Below are positions 3,892 to 5,728 of a stretch of DNA of 5,728 nucleotides, one piece after another. Source of the stretch: Desulfotignum sp. GTDB lineage: Bacteria > Desulfobacterota > Desulfobacteria > Desulfobacterales > Desulfobacteraceae. How positions within the stretch are numbered: the stretch's first letter is position 1; each line of letters opens with the position of its first letter. A program made the position numbers and the translations under genes. Below the pieces are notes generated by a model, which saw only the letters and a list, made by a program, of their open reading frames with translations, did not search any database and had not been told where the DNA came from. Location: NCBI GenBank assembly GCA_011390695.1, contig JAABRW010000418.1, positions 1 to 5,728 on the forward strand. Direction: 5' to 3'.

Positions 3892-5728
3892 GCAGTCCTG
3901 GAAAGACAATACCGCTCACATGCGACAAATCCTGGCTGTGGACAATGAAAAAAATTTCATAACAGGGCTTGCTCTCACCCTCAGCCGGGCAGGATATGTC
4001 TGCAAAAAGATTGGTGAGGCCAAAACCGCATTGGCCTTTCTTGCTGCCGAAGAAGGAAAAAATATTGATCTGATCATTGCCGGTATATCACTGCCTGACA
4101 TGGATGGTCTTTTTTTTCTCAAAACAGTTAAAAACCAATTTCCAGATATTGCGGTCATGGTTGTAACCGACCACGGTACAGCATACACCTGCAGGGATAT
4201 AATGGATGCCGGTGCTGCAGATATTATACCACTGCCTTTAAACAGTGATTGTGTTCTGGCGCGGATCAGCAGGATTGCCAGAGAAAAACACCATCTGATG
4301 CAACTGCAGCAAAAAAATGCGCAAATGGCTGATTCTCTGGACCAGGCCGCTGTTCTGGCAAAGGAATCCCAAAACGCCTCCCGTGCCAAAACCTTTTTTC
4401 TGGCTTCCATGAGCCATGAGATCAGAACGCCTTTAAACAGCATTGTTGGGTATACAGACATGATGCTGGACACACCATTGAATGAAGATCAGAGATCGTT
4501 TTTACATGCTGCCCGGCTATCCTGTGATACATTGTTGTCCGTGGTTAATGATATTCTTGATTTTTCAAAGGTGACTGCAGGAAAACTGCACATGGAAATT
4601 ATTGATTTTGATCCGGAAATCCTGTGTTTTGAAGCCATTGAACAGATAAGAAGCCAGGTGGATGAAACCCGGGTGGAATTATTGTGCCAAATTTCTGACC
4701 AGGTGCCTGCACAGGTGGCCGGAGATCCCCACAGGTTTCGTCAGATATTGCTGAATTTTTTGGGAAATGCTGTAAAATTCACGGACAAAGGATCCATTTC
4801 ATTACACCTGAACGGGGAGGACCGGCCGGATAACCATTGCCTTTTGACTGTTTCCGTGACTGATACGGGAATAGGTATTGCCCCTGATGAACTGGACACC
4901 ATATTTGAGCCCTTTATCCAGTCTGAATCAGATATTGCCCGCCGCTTCGGAGGAACCGGACTTGGACTGGCCATCAGCAAAAATATCGCCGAAAAGATGC
5001 AAGGGAATGTCTGGGCCACCTCTGTAAAAAAAAAGGGATCAACCTTTTACTTTAGCGCCTGTCTTAAAAAAACCAATAAGGAAAAAACCTCCCGGATACT
5101 TCAGATTCCCCTGGCTGGAAAAAAAATTCTGCTCAGCACCACCACCCATGAAAGCCAGGACATTTTGACCCGTGAACTGACGCTGGCCGGCATGAAACCG
5201 ATTCACCATCCTTTGAAACATCTGGATACTTTTCTGAAAAATCACAGGCAAAACACATTTGATATCTGTATTGTTGATTTCGGCACAACCCTGTGCAGAT
5301 CTTTTTCCGGTCAGCCCAGTATACTGGAGGGACTGCATCCGGAACAATACCCTTTTGGATGTATTGCCTGTTCGGTTCCTTTTACCGGGATTGCTGACAT
5401 TTTTGAGCAGAAAGGATTCAAGGGGTTTCTTCCCAAACCCATTCGCAAATCCAGTCTGCTGGCAATGATGGCCCATGTCATGGGCATGCATATCAGTTTT
5501 GATACTGTTCCGGATATGACACCGGAAAAAATTGTCACAGTGCATACCCTTGCGGAAAACAAAAAACACGGGGTCACCATTTTGCTGGTTGAAGACAATC
5601 CCGTAAACCGTAAAATGACATCCCTCATGCTGTCTAAAGCCGGTTACACTGTGGTGACAGCTGACAACGGACAAGAGGCTGTGCACATATATACACAGTC
5701 CATTCACAGGTTTGATCTGATTTTAATG
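3884..5728 (+). CDS. Soluble hybrid sensor histidine kinase with atypical receivers (3' truncated)
   Basis: The frame is open from 3884 to the window edge, giving 615 residues with no stop. Order: receiver-like domain (about 13-130), a short helical linker with coiled-coil character (130-170), HisKA with 'MSHEIRTP' and phospho-acceptor His178, HATPase (282-394) with N295 in the N box, 'DTGIGI' at 327-332, 'FEPF' and 'GGTGLGLAI' at 356-364, a second receiver-like domain (412-532), and a canonical receiver from 564 ('ILLVEDN'), cut just before its expected phospho-Asp after 'FDLILM'. There is no signal peptide or membrane helix, so it should be cytosolic. The kinase core looks intact: ATP phosphorylates His178 and phosphate can pass to the last receiver; an HPt domain may follow outside the window. 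The first receiver has Gly67 where Asp is expected, and the middle one lacks the acidic pair. Start: ATG 3884 overlaps the efp stop by 8 bases; ATG 3920 sits directly before receiver strand 1 ('MRQILAVD') and is a serious alternative. The input signal is unknown. Confidence 0.92.
   Translation, partial: MHKQSWKDNTAHMRQILAVDNEKNFITGLALTLSRAGYVCKKIGEAKTALAFLAAEEGKNIDLIIAGISLPDMDGLFFLKTVKNQFPDIAVMVVTDHGTAYTCRDIMDAGAADIIPLPLNSDCVLARISRIAREKHHLMQLQQKNAQMADSLDQAAVLAKESQNASRAKTFFLASMSHEIRTPLNSIVGYTDMMLDTPLNEDQRSFLHAARLSCDTLLSVVNDILDFSKVTAGKLHMEIIDFDPEILCFEAIEQIRSQVDETRVELLCQISDQVPAQVAGDPHRFRQILLNFLGNAVKFTDKGSISLHLNGEDRPDNHCLLTVSVTDTGIGIAPDELDTIFEPFIQSESDIARRFGGTGLGLAISKNIAEKMQGNVWATSVKKKGSTFYFSACLKKTNKEKTSRILQIPLAGKKILLSTTTHESQDILTRELTLAGMKPIHHPLKHLDTFLKNHRQNTFDICIVDFGTTLCRSFSGQPSILEGLHPEQYPFGCIACSVPFTGIADIFEQKGFKGFLPKPIRKSSLLAMMAHVMGMHISFDTVPDMTPEKIVTVHTLAENKKHGVTILLVEDNPVNRKMTSLMLSKAGYTVVTADNGQEAVHIYTQSIHRFDLILM
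5026..5035 (+). other. A9G slippery tract in the hybrid kinase gene
   Basis: Nine A (5026-5034) are followed by G, and the zero-frame codons AAA AAA AAG place the heptamer A AAA AAG (5029-5035) in the phase known for -1 frameshifting in E. coli dnaX. The -1 frame meets TAG at 5053-5055, six codons later. No strong downstream hairpin and no well-spaced upstream ribosome-like site is evident, so function is unproven. Confidence 0.35.

Noticed and set aside
3916..4473. 185-codon minus-strand open frame opposite the kinase N-terminus
   Set aside because: It lies opposite clear receiver and HisKA motifs on the plus strand; its translation is low-complexity hydrophobic/Ser-rich with no recognisable motif.
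5039..5707. 222-codon open frame on the minus strand opposite the hybrid kinase
   Set aside because: The plus strand encodes clear receiver domains across this stretch. The antisense translation shows no domain pattern and is a shadow frame.

Overview
The window is ordinary chromosomal bacterial DNA of moderate GC content. It shows no mobile element, no tRNA or rRNA gene and no CRISPR array. The gene set (an MltD-type lytic transglycosylase with LysM, GuaA, EF-P and a large soluble hybrid histidine kinase), together with the protein style, suggests a Gram-negative Desulfobacterota member, perhaps a Desulfobacteraceae-like sulfate reducer. That placement is an inference from general resemblance only.

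Layout, left to right. Positions 2-394 (+) hold the C-terminal end of a membrane-bound lytic transglycosylase, ending in a complete LysM domain. Facing it on the minus strand is a three-gene run read right to left: guaA (1620-3149), a one-pass membrane coiled-coil protein (657-1580), and a 60-residue protein with four regularly spaced cysteines (387-569) whose last codons overlap the transglycosylase stop. A 178-base divergent control region (3150-3327) separates guaA from efp. It holds a good guaA promoter candidate, a weaker efp promoter candidate whose -35 overlaps the guaA -35, and a 7-bp dyad at the predicted guaA transcription start. On the plus strand, efp (3328-3891) is followed with an apparent 8-base overlap by a hybrid histidine kinase that runs off the right edge.

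Functionally, guaA makes GMP, efp relieves ribosome stalling at polyproline, and the kinase is a cytosolic phosphorelay hub of order receiver-like / HisKA / HATPase / receiver-like / receiver. No pathway clearly joins these genes; the arrangement mostly reflects shared transcription.

The points most worth a second look are in the kinase. Its first receiver has Gly where the phosphoacceptor Asp belongs, and its middle receiver has lost the acidic pair. A nine-A tract with an in-phase A AAA AAG heptamer lies at the end of the ATPase domain, where a -1 shift would give a receiver-less kinase. Also notable are a His in place of the signature Gln of the GuaA glutaminase motif and the four-cysteine microprotein. 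I see no convincing large new multi-gene system.
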